DNA of 10,973 bases from Prevotellaceae bacterium. GTDB taxonomy: Bacteria > Bacteroidota > Bacteroidia > Bacteroidales > UBA932. Position numbers and translations under genes: made by a program. Positions 1 through 6,355 of this stretch are shown here, piece after piece. Each line of letters opens with the position of its first letter. Position 1 is the stretch's first letter. The stretch covers positions 1 to 10,973 of the forward strand of contig JAITKG010000063.1 of NCBI GenBank assembly GCA_031278495.1, in the 5' to 3' direction. Under the pieces are notes generated by a model. That model did not search any database, was not told the DNA's origin, and was given only the letters and a program-made list of their open reading frames with translations.

Positions 1-113
1 CCGTTCGCCGTTAGCCGCGCAAGAAGAGTTAAGAACTAAGAGTTGGGCTGGCGCGGCAGCCTCCTAATCACCTAATCACTTAATCACCTAATCGCTGTTT
101 TCAACTTTCAACC
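1..113 (+). repeat. Compound short-tandem-repeat element A with GC-rich core
   Basis: Five short repeat modules lie side by side. Positions 1-16 are two CCGTTNG-type heptamers. Positions 24-44 are three exact-register heptamers of the AAGAGTT type (the middle one AAGAACT). Positions 46-61 are the core GGCTGGCGCGGCAGCC, whose ends (GGCTG and CAGCC) can pair. Positions 63-94 are four octamers of CCTAATCA (one with a T substitution, the last ending in G). Positions 99-112 are two copies of TTTCAAC. There is no open frame and no spacer pattern. The same array-core-array layout recurs at 3341-3382, 4712-4784 and 10717-10886. It lies upstream of the KamA-like gene and may extend beyond the left edge of the window. 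Function is unknown. Confidence 0.85.
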
Positions 114-155
114 GTGCCGCATTTCGTGCGCCATGCGCGTGTGCCGGAATTTTAT

Positions 156-163
156 TATCTTTG
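156..163 (+). promoter_or_regulatory. Bacteroidetes -7 promoter element for the KamA-like gene
   Basis: TATCTTTG is a perfect match to the Bacteroidetes primary-sigma -7 consensus TAnnTTTG. It is about 50 bp upstream of the start codon, giving an inferred transcript start near 170. No good TTTG box is visible 19-21 bp upstream, so the -33 half is weak. Confidence 0.6.
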
Positions 164-178
164 CAGTGACATGACCTA

Positions 179-213
179 CTCATTTGTCCTCTTTTTTCTT
201 TAAATCAAATGAG
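179..213 (+). promoter_or_regulatory. Leader hairpin abutting the KamA-like start codon
   Basis: CTCATTTG (179-186) and CAAATGAG (206-213) form a perfect 8-bp inverted repeat around a 19-nt pyrimidine-rich loop. The stem ends two bases before the ATG at 216. It would form in the mRNA if transcription starts near 170, and would place the start region next to a helix. A role in translation control is inferred only. Confidence 0.4.
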
Positions 214-215
214 CA

Positions 216-1535
216 ATGAAAGAATACCGTTCATATACGCTGTACAATTACCGTACAATTCCGCAGATAGCGGCATTACCGAAAGAAATAGGCGACGAAA
301 TCGACATCGTGGGACGTGTGTTGCCGTTCAAGGCAAATAATTATGTGGTTGAAGAATTGATCGACTGGCAACAGGTGGAAACCGACCCGCTGTTTACGCT
401 GAATTTCCCGCGACGCGGCATGCTCGATAGCCGGCATTATGCGGCAGTGGAAAAATTAGTGGCGCAACAAGCCCCCCAACACTTGCTGGACGCCAAAATC
501 CAACAAATCCGGCTGTCGCTGAACCCCAATCCGGCGGGACAGGAACACAATGTGCCTTATTTGGGCGAAATAAAACTGCGCGGCATCCAGCATAAATATC
601 CCGAAACTATTTTATTTTTCCCCAGTCAGGGGCAAACCTGCCATGCCTACTGTACCTTTTGTTTCCGCTGGCCGCAGTTTTCCGGCATGAGCGGCTTGAA
701 ATTCGCCATGAAAGAAACCGATTTGCTGCTGCGCTACCTCCGCATGCACCACGAAGTAACGGATATCCTTTTCACCGGCGGCGACCCAATGGTGATGCAG
801 GCAGAAAAACTGTCGGCATACATCCTGCCGTTGCTGTCGCCGGAATTTGCGCACATCCACACTATCCGCATCGGCACAAAATCACTTGCCTACTGGCCTT
901 ACCGCTACCTCACAGACAGCGACAGCGACGACATCCTGCGCCTGTTCAGCCATATCGTACGCTCCGGAAAAAACTTATCGGTGCAGGCGCATTTCAATCA
1001 TCCGCGCGAACTCTCAACGGATAGCGTGCAACGGGCTATTGCACGGATACGCAGCACGGGGGCGCAAATCCGCACGCAGTCGCCGGTGATGCGGCACATC
1101 AACGATAACCCCGACCTGTGGTGCGAAATGTGGCGCAAACAGGTAGATTTGAATTGCATTCCTTATTATATGTTCGTGGCGCGCGACACGGGCGCCAAAC
1201 ATTATTTCGAATTACCATTGGAACGTTGCTGGAATATTTTCCGCCGCGCCTACCGGAAAGTCAGCGGCGTATGCCGCACGGTACGCGGTCCCAGCATGAG
1301 CGACCATTCGGGAAAAATACAACTGCTGGGCATACAGGAAGTGAAAGGCGAAAAAATATTTGTACTGCGCTTCCTGCAAGCCCGCAATCCGGCATGGGTG
1401 GATATTCCTTTCTTCGCCGCCTACGACCCGAAAGCCACATGGTTCAACCAGCTTAAACCGGCATTCGGCGAAGAAAAGTTCTTTTTTGAAAAAAAACAAA
1501 AACCGGTAATCATAAAACCCTTCTTATTTGAATAA
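216..1535 (+). CDS. KamA-family radical SAM protein (lysine 2,3-aminomutase-like, PLP-type)
   Basis: The 439-residue protein belongs to the lysine 2,3-aminomutase/EpmB family of radical SAM enzymes, which use a 4Fe-4S cluster, S-adenosylmethionine and PLP to shift an amino group. The cluster-binding triad is C142-x3-C146-x2-C149. The SAM-contacting GGDP is at 188-191, the family motif HFNHP at 259-263, and a candidate PLP lysine (K367) lies in SDHSGK. Against clostridial lysine 2,3-aminomutase as I recall it, the two aspartates that hold the substrate's side-chain amine appear absent: the QCD position aligns with R323, and the VDAP position with VRGP. The C-terminal zinc cysteines are also missing. 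The substrate is therefore probably not free lysine. The ATG at 216 is chosen because the family sequence starts near there and the ATG at 209 is out of frame. It is cytosolic. Family assignment is firm; the reaction is unknown. Confidence 0.9.
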   Translation: MKEYRSYTLYNYRTIPQIAALPKEIGDEIDIVGRVLPFKANNYVVEELIDWQQVETDPLFTLNFPRRGMLDSRHYAAVEKLVAQQAPQHLLDAKIQQIRLSLNPNPAGQEHNVPYLGEIKLRGIQHKYPETILFFPSQGQTCHAYCTFCFRWPQFSGMSGLKFAMKETDLLLRYLRMHHEVTDILFTGGDPMVMQAEKLSAYILPLLSPEFAHIHTIRIGTKSLAYWPYRYLTDSDSDDILRLFSHIVRSGKNLSVQAHFNHPRELSTDSVQRAIARIRSTGAQIRTQSPVMRHINDNPDLWCEMWRKQVDLNCIPYYMFVARDTGAKHYFELPLERCWNIFRRAYRKVSGVCRTVRGPSMSDHSGKIQLLGIQEVKGEKIFVLRFLQARNPAWVDIPFFAAYDPKATWFNQLKPAFGEEKFFFEKKQKPVIIKPFLFE

Positions 1536-1542
1536 AAAATCG

Positions 1543-1550
1543 TACTTTTG
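1543..1550 (+). promoter_or_regulatory. Bacteroidetes -7 promoter element for the hexosaminidase gene
   Basis: TACTTTTG matches TAnnTTTG perfectly and lies 23 bp before the ATG, in the 38-bp gap after the KamA-like gene. The inferred leader is short and A/T-rich. No TTTG box stands at 19-21 bp spacing. The gene could therefore have its own start of transcription, be read from the upstream gene, or both. Confidence 0.6.
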
Positions 1551-1573
1551 CAAAAAACTAATAATAATTTCTC

Positions 1574-3211
1574 ATGAAAACATCTTTTTTCTTAGCCGGA
1601 TTCCTGTTACTGGCAGCCGGTTGCAATCAAAACAGCCGTTTTGATACTACATTCAATATCGTTCCCCAACCGGTCGAACTGACCGCACAAAAGGGGACTT
1701 TTACGATAGATGAAAGCGTCGCATTGGTTTTTCAACATATAGACAATGCCGCTCCCGTGAAACAGTATATCGAGGAATATTTTCCAAAATATTTCGGGAA
1801 ACAACTGCCGGTAGCCGGAGATGCGGAAAAGTCCATTGTTTTTGCGCTCAATGAAACGCCGGACGCCGCACTGAAAACAGAAGGGTATAAATTAACGGTT
1901 ACGGAAAACAACATCACGGTTTATGCCAATGTACCGGCGGGGCTGGTGTATGGACTGCAAACGCTGTACCAGTTAACGCCTGCCGACAGTATCAAAAACC
2001 ATCCGGAATCAATCGTCCTCCCGGCGGTTGCCATTGTAGATTATCCACGCTTTGAATGGCGGGGCAGCCACCGCGATGTGTCGCGCCATTTCTTTGATGT
2101 AGCGCATATCAAAAAACATTTGGATTTAATGGCGTTGTATAAACTGAACAAATTTCACTGGCATTTGACCGACGATCACGGCTGGCGGCTTGAAATTGAT
2201 AAATATCCGAAGCTAACGGAAATCGGCGCGTGGAGCGTGGACAGAAGCAATGTGGCATGGCGCGAAGGCGAGCCCCCGAAAGAAGGCGAACCCGCAACGT
2301 ATGGCGGTTTTTACACGAAAGACGAAGTCCGCGATGTGATTGCTTATGCGGCGCAGCGCGGGATTGATGTCATTCCCGAAATAGAAATTCCCGGACATTG
2401 TTCCGAAATTCTGGCGGCTTATCCCGAATTTGCCTGCGACGATTTTCCGTATTATGTGCAAATAGGACCTTACTGGCCGCCCAAAGCCATCCTCTGCGGC
2501 GGAAACGACACGGTAATGGTATTCTTAAAAGAAGTATTGGACGAAGTAGCGGAATTATTCCCGTCGGAATACATTCATATTGGCGGCGACGAAGCGTTTA
2601 AAGACAACTGGAAAGTATGCCCGAAATGCCAAAAACGGATTAAAGATTTACAGTTGCAAAACGAAGAAGAACTGCAAAGCTGGATGATACGCGAAGTCGA
2701 AAAACATGTAGTTGCCAAAGGCAAGACCATTATCGGCTGGGATGAAATTCTGGAAGGCGGCGTAACGCCGAGCGCCATTATCATGTCGTGGCGCGGCGAA
2801 AAAGGCGGCATTGAAGCAGCCCGGCACGGCAATTACGTTATCATGACGCCCGACAATTACTGCTATTTCAACTATTACCAAGCCGACAAAGAAACCGAAC
2901 CGCCCACTATCGGCGGTTACGTGCCGCTTGAGCAGGCATATGCTTTCGACCCTGTGCCTGCCGAACTGACGGCGGAAGAAGCAAAATTCATCAAGGGCGG
3001 GCAAGCCAACTTATGGGCGGAATTTTTGTTCACGCCCGAATATGCGGAATATATGTTGTTGCCGCGCCTGCTGGCGTTATCGGAAGTAGTGTGGTCGCCG
3101 AAAGAAATGAAAGACTGGAAATTTTTTGTTGCTAAATTGCCTGAACAGAAAAAACGCCTTGCCGCATTAGGTTATAATTATTGCGACAAAGTAGAAGAAA
3201 TCAAGAAGTGA
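1574..3211 (+). CDS. Lipoprotein beta-N-acetylhexosaminidase, glycoside hydrolase family 20
   Basis: The protein (545 residues) removes terminal N-acetylhexosamine residues from glycans by substrate-assisted catalysis. A lipoprotein signal (residues 1-16, ending LLAAG) precedes the lipidated C17. The residues after it lack an acidic surface-export signal, so a periplasm-facing location is inferred. Residues about 28-155 form the GH20b-like domain and about 158-510 the catalytic barrel. Visible active-site residues are R163 (RGSHRDVSRHF), D201 in HLTDDHGWR, H275 in PEIEIPGH, the D339-E340 pair in HIGGDE, W389, W406, W481 and E483. The tyrosine/aspartate sugar-binding motif reads YFNYYQ (431-436), with N433 where many homologues have Asp. 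A CPKC pair (349-352) follows the catalytic motif. There is no C-terminal carbohydrate-binding module. A role in host glycan, chitin or peptidoglycan turnover cannot be decided from sequence. Confidence 0.95.
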   Translation: MKTSFFLAGFLLLAAGCNQNSRFDTTFNIVPQPVELTAQKGTFTIDESVALVFQHIDNAAPVKQYIEEYFPKYFGKQLPVAGDAEKSIVFALNETPDAALKTEGYKLTVTENNITVYANVPAGLVYGLQTLYQLTPADSIKNHPESIVLPAVAIVDYPRFEWRGSHRDVSRHFFDVAHIKKHLDLMALYKLNKFHWHLTDDHGWRLEIDKYPKLTEIGAWSVDRSNVAWREGEPPKEGEPATYGGFYTKDEVRDVIAYAAQRGIDVIPEIEIPGHCSEILAAYPEFACDDFPYYVQIGPYWPPKAILCGGNDTVMVFLKEVLDEVAELFPSEYIHIGGDEAFKDNWKVCPKCQKRIKDLQLQNEEELQSWMIREVEKHVVAKGKTIIGWDEILEGGVTPSAIIMSWRGEKGGIEAARHGNYVIMTPDNYCYFNYYQADKETEPPTIGGYVPLEQAYAFDPVPAELTAEEAKFIKGGQANLWAEFLFTPEYAEYMLLPRLLALSEVVWSPKEMKDWKFFVAKLPEQKKRLAALGYNYCDKVEEIKK

Positions 3212-3230
3212 TTTCAAGATTAAAAAATTT

Positions 3231-3265
3231 AACGCCGATACGAAATGTACCGGCGTTATTTTTTT
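3231..3265. terminator. Bidirectional intrinsic terminator between convergent genes
   Basis: AACGCCG (3231-3237) pairs with CGGCGTT (3251-3257), and an inner TAC/GTA pair closes a GAAAT loop. On the plus strand it is followed by eight T within nine bases. On the minus strand the same stem is followed by AAATTTTTT. It lies 19 bp after the hexosaminidase stop and serves the minus-strand miaB end as well. A second perfect hairpin, GGTTTG-TAG-CAAACC, is at 3272-3286. Confidence 0.8.
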
Positions 3266-3300
3266 AGTGACGGTTTGTAGCAAACCCTTTGCCGAAGTTT

Positions 3301-3342
3301 TTTTGCATGCAAAGAAAGGCGTTTTACATGCAAAAATTAACG
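3301..3342. repeat. 21-bp imperfect tandem repeat with palindromic TTTGCATGCAAA
   Basis: Two 21-bp units (3301-3321 and 3322-3342) share 15 of 21 positions, including TTTT, CATGCAAA and the final CG. The first contains the perfect palindrome TTTGCATGCAAA (3302-3313), the second TTTACATGCAAA. Together with TTTGTAGCAAA in the hairpin at 3272-3286 this makes three TTTG-to-CAAA dyads within 61 bp. The 21-bp period puts the two units on the same helix face. A protein-binding role is a guess. Confidence 0.5.
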
Positions 3343-3382
3343 CAGGCGCGAGCCAATTCTTAATTCCTAATTTTTAATTCCC
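3341..3382 (-). repeat. Compound tandem-repeat element B overlapping the miaB stop
   Basis: On the minus strand, four exact-register heptamers of GGAATTA type (3382-3355; plus strand AATTCTT, AATTCCT, AATTTTT, AATTCCC) are followed at once by the core GGCTCGCGCCTGCG (3354-3341). The miaB stop codon (3376-3374) and its last two codons lie inside the array. No second array is obvious beyond the core. This is the same array-to-core layout as at 1-113, 4712-4784 and 10717-10886. Confidence 0.75.
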
Positions 3383-4714
3383 TTCCGGTTCGCCCATGAG
3401 CGTAGCGGAGGTGCATTGCGTAATTTTCACGTTTACGTAGTCGCCCGCTTTGAAATTTGCTTTGGGGAAGACGACTACTTTATTATGTGATGTACGTCCG
3501 GCAAGAGCGTCGGCAGAGCGTTTGGAAACGCCTTCCACCAATACTTCAAAAGTTTTTCCGACGTCGCGTTGGTTGCTTTCCAGCGACAGTTGGTTTTGCA
3601 GCGCAATGATTTCATTGAGCCGTTTTGTTTTTACTTCGTCCGGCACATCGTCCGGGAAGTGGCGGGCGGCTTTGGTATTCGGTCGCTCGGAATATTTGAA
3701 CATGAACGCCGCATCGTAGCCTACTTCGCGCATCAACGACAATGTTTGCGCATGGTCGTCGCCGGTTTCGCTGCAAAACCCGGCAATAATATCCGTCGAA
3801 ATGGCGCATCCGGGAATGATTTCGCGTATTTTGGCAATGCGTTCCAAATAACTCTCGCGCCAGTAGCCGCGATTCATTACTTGCAATAATCGCGTGCTGC
3901 CCGACTGCACTGGCAGGTGAATGTGGTTGCAAATATTAGGATACATCGCCATCGTGTAAAGCACGGCATTGCCCATATCTTTCGGGTGCGACGTGGAAAA
4001 ACGCACGCGCAACGACGGGTCTAACAATGCCACCAACTCCAGTAGCTTTGCAAAATCAATCGTTTTAGAAGGGTCGGCAGCATTTTTCCATGTATACGAA
4101 TTAACGTTTTGCCCCAACAAGGTTACTTCCTTATAGCCGTTTTTCAGCAGTTCGCCGACTTCCGCTATAATTGTCTGCGCCGGGCGGCTGCGTTCCGCGC
4201 CGCGCGTATAAGGCACCACGCAATAAGCGCACATATTATTGCAACCGCGCATAATGGAAACAAACGCCGTTACGCCGCTTTTATCCATGCGCACCGGAGA
4301 GATGTCGGCATAAGTTTCTTCGCGCGCGAGCAACGTGTTAATGCCTTTCTGCCCGCTTTCCGCCTCGCGCACTAATTGCGGCAAGGAACGATAAGCGTCG
4401 GGACCTGCGACCAAATCAACCGTGCCGTTTTCGAGTAGCGTTTCTTTCAGGCGTTCCGCCATGCAGCCAAGCACGCCCACAATAACAGACGGCTTATGCT
4501 GTTTCAGCAAACGGAAAACATCCAGCCGTCCCCACACTCGTTGCTCTGCATTGTCGCGGATAGAACAGGTGTTGATGAACAGCACATCGGCTTTTTGCCT
4601 GTCGTCCGTCATCGTAAAACCTGCGTCCTGCATGATAGCCGCCACAACTTCGCTGTCGTTGGCATTCATCTGGCAACCGTAAGTTTCGATATAGAAGAAG
4701 TTGTTTTTTGTCAT
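3374..4714 (-). CDS. miaB: tRNA-2-methylthio-N6-dimethylallyladenosine synthase MiaB
   Basis: MiaB adds a methylthio group to C2 of N6-isopentenyladenosine at position 37 of tRNAs reading UNN codons. It uses two iron-sulfur clusters and SAM in the cytosol. All hallmarks are present in 446 residues. The N-terminal MTTase domain has C14 (YGCQMN), C50 (NTCSIRDNAEQRV) and C84 (GCMAER), which bind the auxiliary cluster. The radical SAM triad C158-C162-C165 sits in MRGCNNMCAYCVVPYTRG. GQNVNSY (201-207), STSHP (240-244) and HLPVQSGS (266-273) follow, and a C-terminal TRAM domain spans about 383-442. Length is normal. It is 63 bp downstream of yggS on the same strand with no visible promoter between, so it is probably read from upstream. 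Oddity: the ATG forms the end of a heptamer array and the stop lies inside another array, so both gene ends are bounded by repeats. Confidence 0.97.
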   Translation of the reverse strand: MTKNNFFYIETYGCQMNANDSEVVAAIMQDAGFTMTDDRQKADVLFINTCSIRDNAEQRVWGRLDVFRLLKQHKPSVIVGVLGCMAERLKETLLENGTVDLVAGPDAYRSLPQLVREAESGQKGINTLLAREETYADISPVRMDKSGVTAFVSIMRGCNNMCAYCVVPYTRGAERSRPAQTIIAEVGELLKNGYKEVTLLGQNVNSYTWKNAADPSKTIDFAKLLELVALLDPSLRVRFSTSHPKDMGNAVLYTMAMYPNICNHIHLPVQSGSTRLLQVMNRGYWRESYLERIAKIREIIPGCAISTDIIAGFCSETGDDHAQTLSLMREVGYDAAFMFKYSERPNTKAARHFPDDVPDEVKTKRLNEIIALQNQLSLESNQRDVGKTFEVLVEGVSKRSADALAGRTSHNKVVVFPKANFKAGDYVNVKITQCTSATLMGEPEGN

Positions 4715-4784
4715 AAGTCGTAAGTCATAAATCGCGACAAGCGCATTAGCGTCAGCCTAAATCTGTCAATCAATCCGTCAATCC
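4712..4784 (-). repeat. Compound tandem-repeat element C spanning the yggS-miaB junction
   Basis: Read on the minus strand, a GATTGAC-type array (4784-4765, three units) begins at the yggS stop codon. The GC-rich core GGCTGACGCTAATGCGC (4757-4741) follows. Three exact-register heptamers (plus strand CATAAGT, CGTAAGT, CATAAAT at 4712-4732) come next and end in the miaB start codon. The first array resembles the ATTGACG array at 10717-10760, and the core matches the other three elements in GGCTSRCGC. The whole intercistronic gap is therefore repeat-derived and is presumably transcribed. Confidence 0.8.
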
Positions 4785-5437
4785 TCAAACAGGGCTTTGC
4801 CTATTCGCACTATCGTGCTTCCTTCCGCTACAGCTATAGAGTAGTCGTTTGACATGCCCATCGACAATTCGCAGAAAGCGGCGGCGGTGGAAAAGTAGGT
4901 TTGTTTGAGTTCCGTATATAAATTTTTCAGGGTGCGGAATTCCCGGCGGATTTGTTCCGTATCGTTCGTGAAAGTAGCCATGCCCATCAGTCCGGCTATT
5001 TGCAGGCAGGGCAGTTGGGCAAGGAAACCAGCCGCCGCTAATGCGCGTAATTCGCCGGGCGTAAAGCCGTATTTGGTTTCTTCCTGCGCCACGTGCACCT
5101 GCAACAAACAGCGTTGGGTACATTGTTGCCGTTCCGCTTCTTTATTAAGTTCTACCAACAGTTTCTTGCTGTCGGCAGAATGAATGGTGTGCGCCAACCC
5201 AACGACCAATTTAATTTTATTGCTCTGCAAATGCCCGATAAAATGCCATTCAATATCTGCCGGCAGCTTCGACGCTTTGTCCCGCAACGCTTGCGGGCGG
5301 CTCTCGCCAAACGCCCGCTGTCCCGCCGCGTACGCTTTCCTGATGACTTCTACCGGCTGCGTCTTCGATACTGCTACCAGTGCAGTGCGTGGAGGCAAGT
5401 TGTTTTTTATGATTTGTATTTTTTGTGCAATAACCAC
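4778..5437 (-). CDS. yggS: YggS/PipY family PLP-binding protein (PLP homeostasis)
   Basis: This is a 219-residue member of the PLPBP family, a single-domain fold-type III barrel that binds pyridoxal phosphate without known catalysis and affects vitamin B6 and amino-acid balance. The PLP lysine is K25 in LVAVSKTQPVE. Other family motifs are GESRPQAL (44-51), WHFIGHLQSNK (64-74), HSADSKKLL (86-94), VAQEETKYGF (116-125), AGLMGMAT (148-155) and LSMGMSNDYSIAVAEGSTIVRIG (191-213). The start is taken as GTG at 5437, because the reading MVIAQKIQIIK fits the family N-terminus and there is no upstream in-frame ATG nearby. The C-terminus ends RIGKALFED, where homologues usually read RIGTAIFG plus a few residues. 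The final GAT-TGA belongs to a repeat array, so the tail may have been altered by repeat growth. It lies 40 bp after the TraB-like gene. Confidence 0.92.
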   Translation of the reverse strand: MVIAQKIQIIKNNLPPRTALVAVSKTQPVEVIRKAYAAGQRAFGESRPQALRDKASKLPADIEWHFIGHLQSNKIKLVVGLAHTIHSADSKKLLVELNKEAERQQCTQRCLLQVHVAQEETKYGFTPGELRALAAAGFLAQLPCLQIAGLMGMATFTNDTEQIRREFRTLKNLYTELKQTYFSTAAAFCELSMGMSNDYSIAVAEGSTIVRIGKALFED

Positions 5438-5444
5438 AGGACTT

Positions 5445-5471
5445 AAAAATAGGGACTATGTATTTTTACAT
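5445..5471 (-). terminator. Weak AT-only hairpins between the TraB-like gene and yggS
   Basis: On the minus strand AAAAATA (5467-5461) and TATTTTT (5451-5445) form a 7-bp AT stem whose 3' arm is a T-run. ATGTA/TACAT (5471-5467 and 5462-5458) is an alternative stem. Either could weakly attenuate transcription into yggS. TATTTTTA here is also a 7-of-8 match to TAnnTTTG but lies only about 7 bp from the GTG. The call is tentative because pure AT stems arise easily by chance. Confidence 0.2.
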
Positions 5472-5477
5472 TGTCGT

Positions 5478-6338
5478 TCACTTTACTTGCTTTATTTCGT
5501 ATCCTTTATTTTTCAAGAGTTCCAGCAAACCGTCCGAGCCATGCAAATGCGCCAAGCCTACAATCGCAAATGTAACTTTTCCGCTGAGCAGATAATTTTC
5601 AATTTTAGGTAGCCAATCGTTATTTCTTTCCGTAAACAGCGCGTTGTAGGCTGTAGGGAATTTTTCTTTTCCCCGCAGCATATCCGGTAACAATTCGTCG
5701 AAAACGCCCTTTTTCCACGACGCAATAAGTATGGAAATTTCCTTTTCCATTTCATTAAAATCTTCCAGCGAATATTGTACGTATTCATTTTCGTACCCTG
5801 CGCCCATGCCGGTAAGCATAGCTATTTGCTGGTCGGCTGTTTCCAAAAACCCGGTTTCTTTTCCTGCTTTTTTTGCTTGCGCCAGATAATAGGCGTCAAC
5901 GCCTTGCGACGTCAAACCAAGTTGCTGCAACTGTTGCACCAGTAAGGTATTTAATAGCATTACCGGTTTTATTTTTTGCAACTTTTCTATGGGCAACGAA
6001 AACTTTTCGCACAGCGCTTTCAGTTGTGCATAGGTGTTTGTATCCAATAGGGATTGAAGCGTCTGGTCGCCGGGCAACATGGATTCCGCTATTATTGTTT
6101 GCGTGATTTCCTGCGTTGACAGTTGGTCAATGTCGGCTTCAAATACGATGAGCGGCGCTTTTTCAAAAGCCACATCAAATTCTTTAGGCAATGGAAAATC
6201 TTCACTGCGTAAAATATGAACGCTGCCGCCCAAGTAAAGCGTTTTTCCATTTTTACTGATTTCCCAAACAGAAGATTGGGAAAAACAAGGCGCAGCAAAC
6301 AAAAAACTGCTAATGAATAAAACAATAAGTTTTTTCAT
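5478..6338 (-). CDS. Secreted TraB/GumN (TIKI-type) family protein
   Basis: The protein has 286 residues. The ATG at 6338 gives a clean signal peptide (MKKLIVLF..., hydrophobic to about residue 17, likely cut near CFS-Q). The frame stays open upstream, but that extension lies inside yidC and looks non-natural. Family signatures are present: YLGGSVHIL with H41, the charged stretch around 65-71, GVDAYYLAQAKKAGK (147-160), FLETADQQIAML (164-175), ERNNDWLPKI (237-246) and the C-terminal GLAHLHGSDGLLELL (261-274). The paired GxxH motifs (GSVH at 38-41, GLAH at 261-264) are the metal-site motifs of the TIKI/TraB superfamily, some members of which are metalloproteases. The bacterial subfamily has no settled substrate. 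It is probably periplasmic or secreted. It starts 17 bp after the yidC stop, which suggests cotranscription. Confidence 0.9.
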   Translation of the reverse strand: MKKLIVLFISSFLFAAPCFSQSSVWEISKNGKTLYLGGSVHILRSEDFPLPKEFDVAFEKAPLIVFEADIDQLSTQEITQTIIAESMLPGDQTLQSLLDTNTYAQLKALCEKFSLPIEKLQKIKPVMLLNTLLVQQLQQLGLTSQGVDAYYLAQAKKAGKETGFLETADQQIAMLTGMGAGYENEYVQYSLEDFNEMEKEISILIASWKKGVFDELLPDMLRGKEKFPTAYNALFTERNNDWLPKIENYLLSGKVTFAIVGLAHLHGSDGLLELLKNKGYEIKQVK

Positions 6339-6355
6339 AAAAAATATTTTAGTTT

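Noticed and set aside
1..113. Insertion sequence end or mobile-element border at the left edge
   Set aside because: There are no terminal inverted repeats, target duplication or transposase remains; the segment is explained by short tandem modules and the core.
659..1024. Overlapping plus-strand open frames inside the KamA-like gene
   Set aside because: They are shadows of a gene with clear catalytic motifs; the translations are Arg/His/Pro-rich without domains.
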